From the NCBI RefSeq assembly GCF_038235435.1, contig NZ_CP151275.1:4464001-4528000 (forward strand): a stretch of DNA of 64,000 nucleotides, written 5' to 3'. Under the pieces are notes generated by a model. That model was not told where the DNA came from. It made no database searches and worked only from the letters and a program-made list of their open reading frames with translations. This DNA comes from Niveibacterium sp. SC-1 (GTDB taxonomy: Bacteria; Pseudomonadota; Gammaproteobacteria; Burkholderiales; Rhodocyclaceae). A program made the position numbers and the translations under genes. Positions 43,758 through 52,246 of this stretch are shown in pieces. How positions within the stretch are numbered: the stretch's first letter is position 1; each line of letters begins with the position of its first letter.

Positions 43758-44737
43758 GATCCAAGAGGAATGTCTGTCGAGCAGCGGGCGGTTGTTGCCA
43801 GGTCCGGGTTCTCGCCAACAACGCCCTTCTCCAATTTTCCTTCGGGAGAGCTCCCCCGGCGCACAAAGGTGAACGACAGAATCGAGAGCCCATCGCCGCC
43901 TACAAGCACGTAGCCCCTGATGACACGCTGACTGCCGGTGGTCGGCCCCCGTGGATTCTTCTGTGCGACCGATTCGTACCTTTCTGCATACCAGTCCTGG
44001 ACCCACTCATAGCCATTGGTCACCATGTCGTACAGCCCCAGCGGGTTGGGCGGATAGAGTCCCACCTCCATGGGCAACGGCCTCGTCCCAATCGGGAAGC
44101 GCTGTCTGCGGAGGTCGTTTTGGTCGAAAGACGGGACGTTTCTTCCGTCATCGATCTTTCCATTGTCGGTCGCGTACAGGACCAACTTGCCGCGATCACG
44201 CGCGGCGTACTCCCACTGCGCCTCGGTCGGCAAATCCATAGGGGTTCCCAGCTTCGATCCCAACCACCGGCAGTAGTCGTGGGCCGCCCGCCAGCTCAGG
44301 CTAGCGGGCACTCGCGGCAAGCGCGCTGGCAGTTCCCACTTGTGCGTGCTGATCCGCGGCCGCCCCGTCGCATCACTGAACACATCGTAGTCTTCGTAGG
44401 TGATCTTGTAGGCCGACATGGAGAAGCTGTCGAGGGTCACCTCGTGCAACACGTTGTCGTTTATCTCCGGGCTGTACTGCAGTCTCTCCTCGCCGTACTT
44501 GGCCCCGAAGTCTCCCATCTCGAAGTGACCTCCTTCGACAAAGACCATCTGCTTGCGCGTACGCGCAAGCAAAGCCGCGAGCCGCGCATCAAGTTCTCTC
44601 TTGCTCTCCAGGGCTTGCGCTTCGCGCACGCGCACGACGTAGATCGCGCCACCAACGAGGCACGCCGCCGCCAAGAGGCCTCCCAGAACCAGCAAAGGAC
44701 GACGCTTCCGAATGGAGGGAGTTGCTGCAACTTGCAT
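43754..44737 (-). CDS. Membrane-anchored FGE-sulfatase-fold protein, candidate immunity protein (copy 1)
   Basis: The 327-residue product has a basic start and one transmembrane helix (LLVLGGLLAAACLVGGAIYVV), leaving a ~290-residue domain in the periplasm. That domain is of the formylglycine-generating-enzyme (SUMF1) fold: FVEGGHFEMGDFG, ITYEDYDVFSDATG, SWRAAHDYCRWLG, LPTEAQWEYAARD, GLYDMVTNGYEWVQDW, RVIRGY. The paired catalytic cysteines of true FGE near the C-terminus are absent, so it is probably a binding domain, not an enzyme. It is convergent with the effector gene (4-bp overlap). A periplasmic immunity role is inferred from this placement. A near copy lies at 45005. Confidence 0.8.
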   Translation of the reverse strand: MQVAATPSIRKRRPLLVLGGLLAAACLVGGAIYVVRVREAQALESKRELDARLAALLARTRKQMVFVEGGHFEMGDFGAKYGEERLQYSPEINDNVLHEVTLDSFSMSAYKITYEDYDVFSDATGRPRISTHKWELPARLPRVPASLSWRAAHDYCRWLGSKLGTPMDLPTEAQWEYAARDRGKLVLYATDNGKIDDGRNVPSFDQNDLRRQRFPIGTRPLPMEVGLYPPNPLGLYDMVTNGYEWVQDWYAERYESVAQKNPRGPTTGSQRVIRGYVLVGGDGLSILSFTFVRRGSSPEGKLEKGVVGENPDLATTARCSTDIPLGS

Positions 44738-44822
44738 CTTCGGGATTCCGTAGCCAAAGGTCAGATAGTCCGAATGGATATTCTACGTGGTGCAGCCCTG
44801 CTCACCCCGCCCCACAGCGCGT

Positions 44823-45008
44823 TCCTTGAAGAAACGTCGCGATCTGCTGAAGAGCTTTCCCAAAGGCTACAAGGTGGCGGGATACTCCCAGGAGGCGTTC
44901 CGCCTCCTCGCAGCGATTGATGGACAGACCAGCCCACGATTCGCGCTGGCTGAGCCCAATGCGCTCATGGACGGTGGCAATCGACAGACCGCGGTGGCGC
45001 TCGCTTAG
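44823..45008 (+). pseudogene. Duplicated 3' end of the 931-aa effector gene
   Basis: About 185 bp encode KKRRDLLKSFPKGYKVAGY...AVALA, nearly the same as the last 61 residues of the effector ending at 43757, with scattered mostly silent changes. It abuts sequence from upstream of the copy 1 immunity-type gene, marking the join of a tandem duplication. The TAG stop overlaps the stop of the convergent copy 2 gene exactly as in copy 1. Confidence 0.9.
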
Positions 45009-45991
45009 GATCCAGGAGAAGCGACTGCCGCGCAGCGGGCGGTCGTCCTCAGATCCGGGTTCTCACCAACAGCGTCCTTCTCCAGCTTTCCCTGGGGCAA
45101 TCGTCCGCGACGTACAAATGTGAACGAGAGAAGTGAGAGCCCGTCGCCGCCCCTGAGTTCGTAGCCTCGCATGACACGCCGGCTACCGGAGCCCGGCCCC
45201 CGCGGATTCTTCTGTTCGGCGGATTCATAGCTCTCCGCGTACCAGTCTTGGACCCACTCGTACCCATTGGTCACCATGTCGTACAAACCTAATGGATTCG
45301 GTGGATAGAGGCCCACCTCCATGGGCATCGGACTCGTCCCAATCGGGAGATGCTGCCGGCGAGCCTCTTTTTGATCGAAAGACGGAACGTTTCTTCCGTC
45401 ATCGATCTTTCCGTTGTCGGTCGCATACAGGACCAACCTTCCGCGACCACGCGCCGCGTACTCCCACTGTGCCTCGGTCGGCAGATCCATCGGCACATTC
45501 AACTGCGATCCCAACCACTGGCAGTAGTCGTGCGCGGCCTGCCAGCTCAAGCCAGCCGGCACGCGCGGCAAGCGCGCAGGCAGCTCCCGCTTGTGCGTAC
45601 TGATCCGCGGCCGACCGGTCGCATCGCTGAACACGTCGTAGTCTTCGTAGGTGATCTTGTAGGCCGACATGGAGAAGCTGTCGAGGGTCACCTCGTGCAA
45701 CACGTTGTCGTTTATCTCCGGGCTGTACTGTAGTTTTTCCTCACCGTACTTGGCCCCGAAGTCCCCCATCTCGAAGCGACCTCCTTCAACGAAGACCATC
45801 TGCTTGCGCGTACGCGCTAGCAAAGCCGCGAGCCGTGTATCGAGTTCCCTTTTGCTCTCCAGGGCCTGGGACCCGCGCACGCGCACGACGTAGATCGCGC
45901 CACCAACAAGGCACGTTGCCGCCAAGAGGCCTCCCAGAATCAACCAAGGACGACGCTTCCGAACGGAGGTGAGGATTGCTGCAACTTGCAT
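45005..45991 (-). CDS. Membrane-anchored FGE-sulfatase-fold protein, candidate immunity protein (copy 2)
   Basis: The 328-residue product is closely similar to copy 1 over its whole length, with the same transmembrane anchor (LILGGLLAATCLVGGAIYVV) and the same SUMF1-fold landmarks, again lacking the FGE cysteine pair. Differences cluster in the linker after the helix and the last 60 residues (for example SAEQKNPRGPGSGSRRVMRGY). Because its partner effector gene survives only as a 3' fragment, it is an orphan or spare immunity gene, possibly with altered specificity. The ~80 bp before its start are also shared with copy 1, so its promoter was duplicated too. Confidence 0.8.
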   Translation of the reverse strand: MQVAAILTSVRKRRPWLILGGLLAATCLVGGAIYVVRVRGSQALESKRELDTRLAALLARTRKQMVFVEGGRFEMGDFGAKYGEEKLQYSPEINDNVLHEVTLDSFSMSAYKITYEDYDVFSDATGRPRISTHKRELPARLPRVPAGLSWQAAHDYCQWLGSQLNVPMDLPTEAQWEYAARGRGRLVLYATDNGKIDDGRNVPSFDQKEARRQHLPIGTSPMPMEVGLYPPNPLGLYDMVTNGYEWVQDWYAESYESAEQKNPRGPGSGSRRVMRGYELRGGDGLSLLSFTFVRRGRLPQGKLEKDAVGENPDLRTTARCAAVASPGS

Positions 45992-46070
45992 CTTCGGGAT
46001 TCCGTGGCCAAGGGTCAGATAGTCGGAATGGATATTCTACGCGGTGCAGCCGTGCTAGCTCTGTGCTCAA

Positions 46071-47540
46071 CGCGCACTTTTGCTTACCCGCTCACGCTGG
46101 GACCTCGGCTCGCCTTCCTGCGTTGAAATCGGAACAGCTTCGTGTTCCATGACCGGACCGCGCCCGAGATCCTCGATTCGGTTTTCGCCGACTACGCCGC
46201 GGGCCTCCGTCCCGATAGCGCTGGTAACCGGCCAAAGCGTCCGTCTATCGCCGCCGCCGCACCTGGACGCAGTTTCGGGAGGCGATCTGGATTTCGTGAC
46301 CCGCCTGCTTGCGCAAGAGGGGTTCTTTTGCTGATTCGAACATGAAGCTGATGCACAGGGCGGCGCGCTCGGCCTGCACCGGCTAGTGATCGCGAATCGG
46401 GCCAGCGCCTTTTCCGACCGGCCCTTCTCTCGCGTGAGCCTGCAGCACCGCACGGCGATCCGCGCGCGACATGTATGGGATTGCCGCGCGGAGCAGGCCG
46501 CGGCGGAAACGTAGGACCGGCGAGTGCTTCGTGCGCGTCTGGACCAACTCGCCTTCGACCTCACGCCCGGCGAGGCACGCGTCCAGCTCGCCACCACCCA
46601 GCATGCCAGCGGACTGACGCTGGGCGCCATCCGCCACCAGTACGACAACCAGCGCCTCGCCGCCCGCGGCCTGGGTACGGAACTGCTGAGCGAACAGTCC
46701 GGCGCATTGCGCGCGGGCTCGGGCCTCTTGCTCTCCACCTTCGGCAGCAGCGGCGGCGCGCAGATGAACGCCCAAGCCGCGAGCGCCAGCCTGACGCAGG
46801 CACAAGACGTCGCGCGCACGCTGGCCCAATCCGCCCGCGCCCAGAAAGCCATCGTCGCCGACGAGCCGCAAGAACTGGCAGCCATCGAAGCGCTTGGCGA
46901 CAGCCTCAAGGATCTCGCCGCGACACAGACCCGCGACAGCGCCGCCGACAACGGTGGCGCCGGCACAGTGCCCGCCTGGGACAGTCCGATGATCATCGCC
47001 GAAGCCGCCGCCGGCCTCGTCGCCACTACCCCCGCCGACGCTGCGCTGGTGAGTGGCAGAACGCTCTCCGCGGTCGCCGCCGACATCAACGGCATCGCCC
47101 AGGCCAACAGCGGCTGGAGCGCCGCGCAAGGCATCGTCCTCTACGCCTACGGCAAAGCCAGCGACACCTCGCGCGCCATCACCAAGACCGGCCTGCAGCT
47201 CCACGCCGCCCACGGCCCCGTCTCGGTCCGGGCCCAAAGCGACACCCTGTCGATCAACGCCCAGAAGCGCCTCACGATCGCCAGCACCGAAAGCACCGTC
47301 ACCCTGCAAGGCAAGGACATGCTCAAGCTCGTCGCCGCCGGTGCGGCGCTGGATCTGTCGGGCGGCAACATCACGCTCACGGCGCCGGGCAAGGCGGAGT
47401 TGAAGGCGGCGAGCAAGAACTTCACTGGGCCGCAGGCGGCGAGCGCGGAATTCACGCCGCTGGCCGGAAGCAGCTTCAGCGGCTGTGCCGAACGCCTTAA
47501 GGCAGCGGCAAGCACACAGGCAGCAACGACGGATCTATGA
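46071..47540 (+). pseudogene. Decayed second vgrG with an intact DUF2345 segment
   Basis: From 46071 to about 46550 the DNA matches the gp27-like part of the intact vgrG (its 38350-38750 region) only in pieces, with stop codons (for example within 46116-46126 and 46329-46333) and frame changes. From 46551 to 47440 it appears identical to 39780-40669. It then diverges and adds 33 new codons (SAEFTPLAGSSFSG...) to TGA 47538-47540. A GTG at 46524 opens a 338-codon frame, so a DUF2345-only fragment could be made. Its stop overlaps the DUF4123 adaptor ATG by 4 bp, as a functional vgrG would. The OB-fold spike itself is missing. Confidence 0.88.
46551..47440. repeat. 890-bp copy of the vgrG DUF2345 region (other copy 39780-40669)
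   Basis: By eye the two segments are base-for-base identical and their encoded proteins match throughout. The breakpoints are sharp: position 46550 differs from 39779, and 47441 from 40670. The offset is 6771 bp, a multiple of three. Confidence 0.9.
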
Positions 47541-48481
47541 GTTGCAGGACGAACGCGGCGGCACTCAACGATGCTCTGCAGCATGTGCTAGCCGAGGAGG
47601 CGGCAGGTTTCTGCGGCGTGCTTGTGGACCGGCGGCTGCGCGCGCTGGACGACGAGCATCCGTTGCGAGCTGCCGGCATCGCCCATGCCGTTGCAACGCC
47701 GAATGGCAGGCACCTGGACCCACAGCTCTGTCCGGAACTGTTTGTCCTCGACGCGTCGCGACTGGAACCAAGCCTGGCGCTAAGCAACTGCATCGAGGAG
47801 GCCCTCGTCGAGCTGGACGCGGATTCGCTGCGCAGCGGCGCGGGGCGGCGTATCGCGGGCTTCGTTCAGGCCGGCCAATCGCCGCAAACCATGGCGCGGC
47901 ATCTTGGCCGCTTGTTGGTACAACGTCGCCCTGCGCCGCACGGCTCGGTGTTCACCGCTCTACACGTTTACGACCCCGCTGTGCTGTGGTGGCTGTGGCC
48001 AAGCCTCTCTGACACGCAACGCGGCATCGTACTCGGCCCCGCGCGGGCCTGGTGGTTGCTCGATCCGGTGGGGCGGTGGCACGTACTTGATACGTCCTCG
48101 CCTCACGATCCAGGGACGCATGCACTTGAACTGACACTCAGCCAGTGGACGCTCGTTCAGGGCATCGGCGCATTGAACGCCGTACTGCGCCACCTGCCGC
48201 TCGAAAGCCTCTCCGCTCCCGCGCTAGCAGCACTCCAGCAACGTGCGTTCGAAGGCCTGCAGCGCGCGCACGCGTCCGGCTGGTCTGTATCGCATGACCT
48301 GCAGACATACGTCCGCACGGCCCTGACACGACACCCGCTGTTTGATCGCCACCCTCGCGTGCAGCAGCTATTACGCAACCGTACCCCGGACGACCGCTTG
48401 GCCGCGCTCATCGATGGCGTGACGGAAGAAGAATGGCTCAGCGTCGCGGCCCAACTCGACACCAACGCCGCCACCGTCTGA
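47537..48481 (+). CDS. DUF4123 T6SS effector adaptor/chaperone
   Basis: The 314-residue product has DUF4123 landmarks in its middle: QTMARHLGRLLVQRRPAPH, FTALHVYDPAVLWWLWPSL and VLGPARAWWLLDP. DUF4123 proteins (Tap/TEC family) bind a specific effector in the cytosol and load it onto the cognate VgrG, and their genes sit between vgrG and the effector, as here. The ATG overlaps the end of the decayed vgrG by 4 bp. The effector start is 29 bp downstream. With its own VgrG broken, it would have to use the intact VgrG at 37995 or another one. Confidence 0.9.
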   Translation: MSCRTNAAALNDALQHVLAEEAAGFCGVLVDRRLRALDDEHPLRAAGIAHAVATPNGRHLDPQLCPELFVLDASRLEPSLALSNCIEEALVELDADSLRSGAGRRIAGFVQAGQSPQTMARHLGRLLVQRRPAPHGSVFTALHVYDPAVLWWLWPSLSDTQRGIVLGPARAWWLLDPVGRWHVLDTSSPHDPGTHALELTLSQWTLVQGIGALNAVLRHLPLESLSAPALAALQQRAFEGLQRAHASGWSVSHDLQTYVRTALTRHPLFDRHPRVQQLLRNRTPDDRLAALIDGVTEEEWLSVAAQLDTNAATV

Positions 48482-48510
48482 ACGGCGCCATCCAGTTCCA
48501 CGGATACCAA

Positions 48511-51322
48511 ATGGCAACAACACCTCCCTGTGACACCTGCAGCACCAGCGGCCTCCCCATCCTGCTTGCGCGCTATGCCGTCGTCCCGAGCACCGTCGGA
48601 ATCTCGCTTCCCGCGTGGGCTGGCGGGCGACGGGTCAAGGATGTTTCAATCGGCCCTGACTATCACTACGCCCTGCGAACCCTGCGCGCCGGCTTCGTCT
48701 ATCTCTTCTACGACAAGAACCAGTTCGGTTCGAATCAATGGGAGTGCTATTCGGTCACTGAGGACGCCAGCCTTATCAAACAGCCCGCGCCTGAAATGGC
48801 GCAGGCACCGACCGCGAGCGTGCAGTGCAGTGCAGTGCAGTACGCTGGGCCACAACACCCACAACACCCACTTCATTGTTATCGAACAGCCGGACAAATG
48901 CGGCACCGCCTGGATCGCCTTCTCCGATCACAAGTGGAGTACGGACACGCTGAAGCGCTATGCCTCCGACTCTACACTGCGGGATGCCCGCATGCAGACG
49001 ATCAAGGTCTGGGCCCTTGCGACGACCGGAACACACTCTCATGGACACGCAAGCACGCAAGACGCGCTCGAAGCTATCGTTGAATACGCCCCCGGGTTCA
49101 ACGCCGATGCCTTCCCGGATGCAGCCGCCCTCGCTCAGACGCTGAGCAAGGAGGAGGGCTCCTACCGTACCGATCTGCTCCGCAAACAAAGCACACGTTA
49201 TCCGTGGCACGTGCGGACGGGGCAGGCCGCCGCGACAATCGCTCGCATGGCCGCCCGAGCCAAACGCGGAGATGGCGGCACCAACGTACCCTCCGCACTG
49301 GCCCTCTGGGATGCCATTGGCATCACCCACGAACTCAACGGATTCCGCAACGAAGCCGCGGGCCACGTTGACCAGTACGGCCGTGAGCGTGAGCTGCAAC
49401 TTACCGCAATGAACGCGATCGACGGGCTCAAAGTTGCGCTCACGGAACGCGCTGGCGACGCCCAGCAGAAAACACAAGACGACATGCTGGGCGCCACGAG
49501 GCAGTCTCAGGATTTGGGGGGTATCGCGAAAAGCCGCGCTAACGCGGCCCATCTCCCCGAACCGCAACGCAGCCGAGCTCTCCAGATCTGTGACATCAGA
49601 GAAGACTGGGCTCGGCGCAACGTGCCGACGACCCTCGGTTTCGGAGTCCGCTTGGGGCAGGCTGACCTTTCAGCCGAGCCCCGACGCAGTCAGGAAATTT
49701 CCGCCGTCCAGAATGATGTGAACGCTTTCCTAGCCCGTCGGGACAAGAACTATCACCAGAATATTGCAGATGCGAAGGCCGGCGCGTGGCCCAAGTACGA
49801 CGAGAAGCTCGACCACACGGCGCTCGATACCTTTCGGCAGAAGCACGATAGCTTTCTCGCACAATCCGATGCACTCATCGATGCGCGAACTTCCGCGCTG
49901 GTCAACTGGCTCGAAGCCCCTCTGCTGCTCGATACACTGGAGGATTGCCACTCAGCAAACATCTCGGATGGCGTGATCTTCGAAGACAAGGTAAGCGAAG
50001 CCTTGTTCGGTCTTGGCTCCACCAAGACCGGCACCACGAAGTTGGAAGTCTGGGTCCGCGAGGCAAGGGCATCGGCGCGAGGCAACCTACTGTGGCGCGT
50101 CATTGCACTCAACCAGACGGAGGGCGTCCAGGAAGTTGACGCCGCCTTGAAAATCGCCGCCGGCAGCTCGCACCCGCTCACCGCGGCGGCATGGGACAAC
50201 GTTGGCGCGCAAGTAAAGTGGAACAAACTCGCCGATCCGTACAAGAAAGCTCAAGGGCTTGCCAACACCAACGTAAAGAGCGGTGTCACGCCCATACCCG
50301 ACGCCAAGGCGCGCCTCGTGAAAGACGTCTTGCTGACTACAGGAGACAGGCTTTTCAAGCCTTTTTCCAAGAGCGTTGACACAGTCAACGAGAAGACTTT
50401 GCAGACCTTGCTACTGATTCGCGCAGGGGTAAAACCCAAAGCCGCCTTTGCGCTCGTCTCAGTACAGATCCGCGCGGAAACGCTCGAACGTGACGAGCTG
50501 CTGCGGCGCCTGCGAAACAACAGCCATTACCTCGACGAAGCAGCCAAAGCGAATCGGGCCGCGTACAAGCAGGCCTGGGCCGCACTTAGGGCGGACGCCG
50601 ATGTGCCGAACGCCAAGACCGGCGCCATGAATGCGGCAAAGGATGCACGCCTAGCGATGGTCGTGGCAATTCTGGAGAGCATCAACCTCTGGAAGGTGAG
50701 CGAAAAGGCAGGCAAGTCGCCGAAGGACAACAAGGTGCAGGCGCAACTGCTCGCGGCGCGTTTGGCTACGACCTCGGCGGTGATGGATGTAGCCAGCAAT
50801 TTCGTGAAAGGGCTCTCAGCTGCGGGCGACCGCGCCCTCTCATATCAGGCGTTGAAATTTGGCGGTGGCGCATTGAGCGTCGTGGCGACAAGCTACGGGG
50901 CGAAGCTGGACCTGGACCAGACACTAGATGCTGCTGACCGATCGGACTGGCGCTTCGCAATTTTCTATGGAGAACGCGCCTTCTTTCAGGCTGTTGGAGC
51001 GGGTCTCAGCACGCTGACGGCTCTTTCTTACTGCTCGCCCCTACTCGAAGCGCTCGGCACCCAATACGCAGAGCGGCTGATTGGTCGCGCGCTCATTGCT
51101 TCGGCCGCGCGTTTGTTGGCCTGGCGCGCCGCGCTTATGCTCGCCAGCCTGGAGGTATCGATCTTCGTGCTGTTTGTATCTGCGGTGATCTGGTATTTCG
51201 AAGATGACGCCCTGCAGAAGTGGTGCAAACAGTGCGCGTTTGGAGAGGAGCGCGCTAAGGGCTACAACTCTGCCGAAAAGCAGGAGGAGGCGCTCACCAA
51301 GGCGCTGAAGGAAGTGATATGA
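48511..51322 (+). pseudogene. VasX/BTH_I2691-type T6SS effector, frameshifted at a 5-bp tandem repeat
   Basis: The N-terminal frame begins MATTPPCDTCSTSGL with ILLARYAVVPSTVGISLPAW and YALRTLRAGFVYLFYDKN, the N-terminal domain of VasX-like effectors. It runs to ...ASVQCSAVQ at the (TGCAG)4 repeat. The rest continues in the next frame (GHNTHNTHFIVIEQPDKCGTAWIAFSDHKW...) for ~820 codons to TGA 51320-51322. As read, the first frame terminates near 49083. Adding one TGCAG or removing two fuses the frames into a ~938-residue protein. The C-terminus has hydrophobic helices (FQAVGAGLSTLTALSY; LMLASLEVSIFVLFVSAVIWYF), consistent with a pore-forming or membrane-acting toxin. It follows its DUF4123 adaptor and overlaps the membrane protein gene by 4 bp. 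Confidence 0.88.
48821..48840. repeat. Pentanucleotide tandem repeat (TGCAG)4 inside the effector gene
   Basis: Four perfect copies of TGCAG lie at the point where the effector frame breaks. A 9-bp duplication encoding HNTHNTH follows ten bases later (about 48851-48870) and keeps frame. Short repeats whose unit is not a multiple of three can switch a gene by slipped-strand mispairing. Confidence 0.95.
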
Positions 51323-52059
51323 ACCAGACTCTTCCCCATTACCTTGAAATCATCCGAGGCGATGTCGCCGATCTGGCGGTGACTCGTGGCGAGCGAGAGT
51401 TCGTGCAGACCGCCAACGAGCATGCGGCAGGCGCGGCCGCGGGCCTAGCTGGTGCTGCTACCTCTGCACTCCTGGCTACAAGTGCTTCGGCCGATCCCGT
51501 GGAGTTCTTCACAGCATCCATCGGCGGCAAGCCGGTGTCCGGTTGTTTCTCGCGTGTGGGTTTCGAGAATGACCACAGCGTCGAGGCGGTGGTCGAGAAA
51601 CTGCGCGACGGCACCCACGCGGTTTATGCGATCAGGCGACCGTCGGACCAAACGCTCTGGATGTTTCCCCATTGCTCGCGAGGGAAACGGGCACATTGGA
51701 AACATGCGCTCCTCATGATTCCAATCGTCATCGTCGCGATAGAGGCGGCGGTGCTCATATTTTTCGGCTCGATCGGATTGTTCTCCGACGAAAGCCACTC
51801 CATCAGAAGCCTTTCATTTTTCGTCGCGCTCATATCCGCGAACGCCGTAGCCCTAGGGACATACCTCCCATTGCGGATTGCATCAAAATGGAAGCCCTTC
51901 ATCCAAATCGCAGAACGAGTATTTGCAGCTCTCGGTTACCCCGACCCCTCTCGCGTCGACATGGAAAAGGAGAACCGTCTCTTCTGGAAACAGAATCGTA
52001 GCCAGAAGGGTCGGATATACGCGCCATGGGTCTATCGCTGCAACTCGCCAGGAGCTTAG
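51319..52059 (+). CDS. Two-helix membrane protein, candidate immunity for the VasX-like effector
   Basis: The 246-residue product has two adjacent transmembrane helices (LLMIPIVIVAIEAAVLIFFGSI and SFFVALISANAVALGTYLPL) after a ~130-residue soluble N-terminal part, and ends in a short soluble tail. The ATG overlaps the effector stop (ATGA, 51319-51322). VasX-like effectors are usually followed by a membrane-embedded immunity protein such as TsiV2, so the role is inferred from order and topology, not from a recognised family. It is the last gene of the T6SS island. Confidence 0.75.
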   Translation: MNQTLPHYLEIIRGDVADLAVTRGEREFVQTANEHAAGAAAGLAGAATSALLATSASADPVEFFTASIGGKPVSGCFSRVGFENDHSVEAVVEKLRDGTHAVYAIRRPSDQTLWMFPHCSRGKRAHWKHALLMIPIVIVAIEAAVLIFFGSIGLFSDESHSIRSLSFFVALISANAVALGTYLPLRIASKWKPFIQIAERVFAALGYPDPSRVDMEKENRLFWKQNRSQKGRIYAPWVYRCNSPGA

Positions 52060-52246
52060 AAGCCATCGCAAGGGTGACAGCGGGGCGTCGCAACGCCCCG
52101 AGCACGTTAGCGGATACGCCTTTCCGGTGCTTCAGCGTCCGCCCGCATTTCAGCCGAGAACACCGTGGGCAGGCTGCCAGTAGCCGGTGTGGGCGCCGTC
52201 CGTTGCAGTCTGCAGTAACAAGCGCTGACGGCATTGCTCTACGGCG

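Larger units (their letters stand above)
43574..46062. repeat. Direct tandem duplication of a ~1.24-kb unit
   Basis: Unit A is about 43574-44806 and unit B about 44823-46062, offset by ~1250 bp. Each unit holds the 3' end of the effector gene, the convergent FGE-fold gene and its ~70-bp upstream region. The units differ at many third positions, so the event is not recent. Confidence 0.88.
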
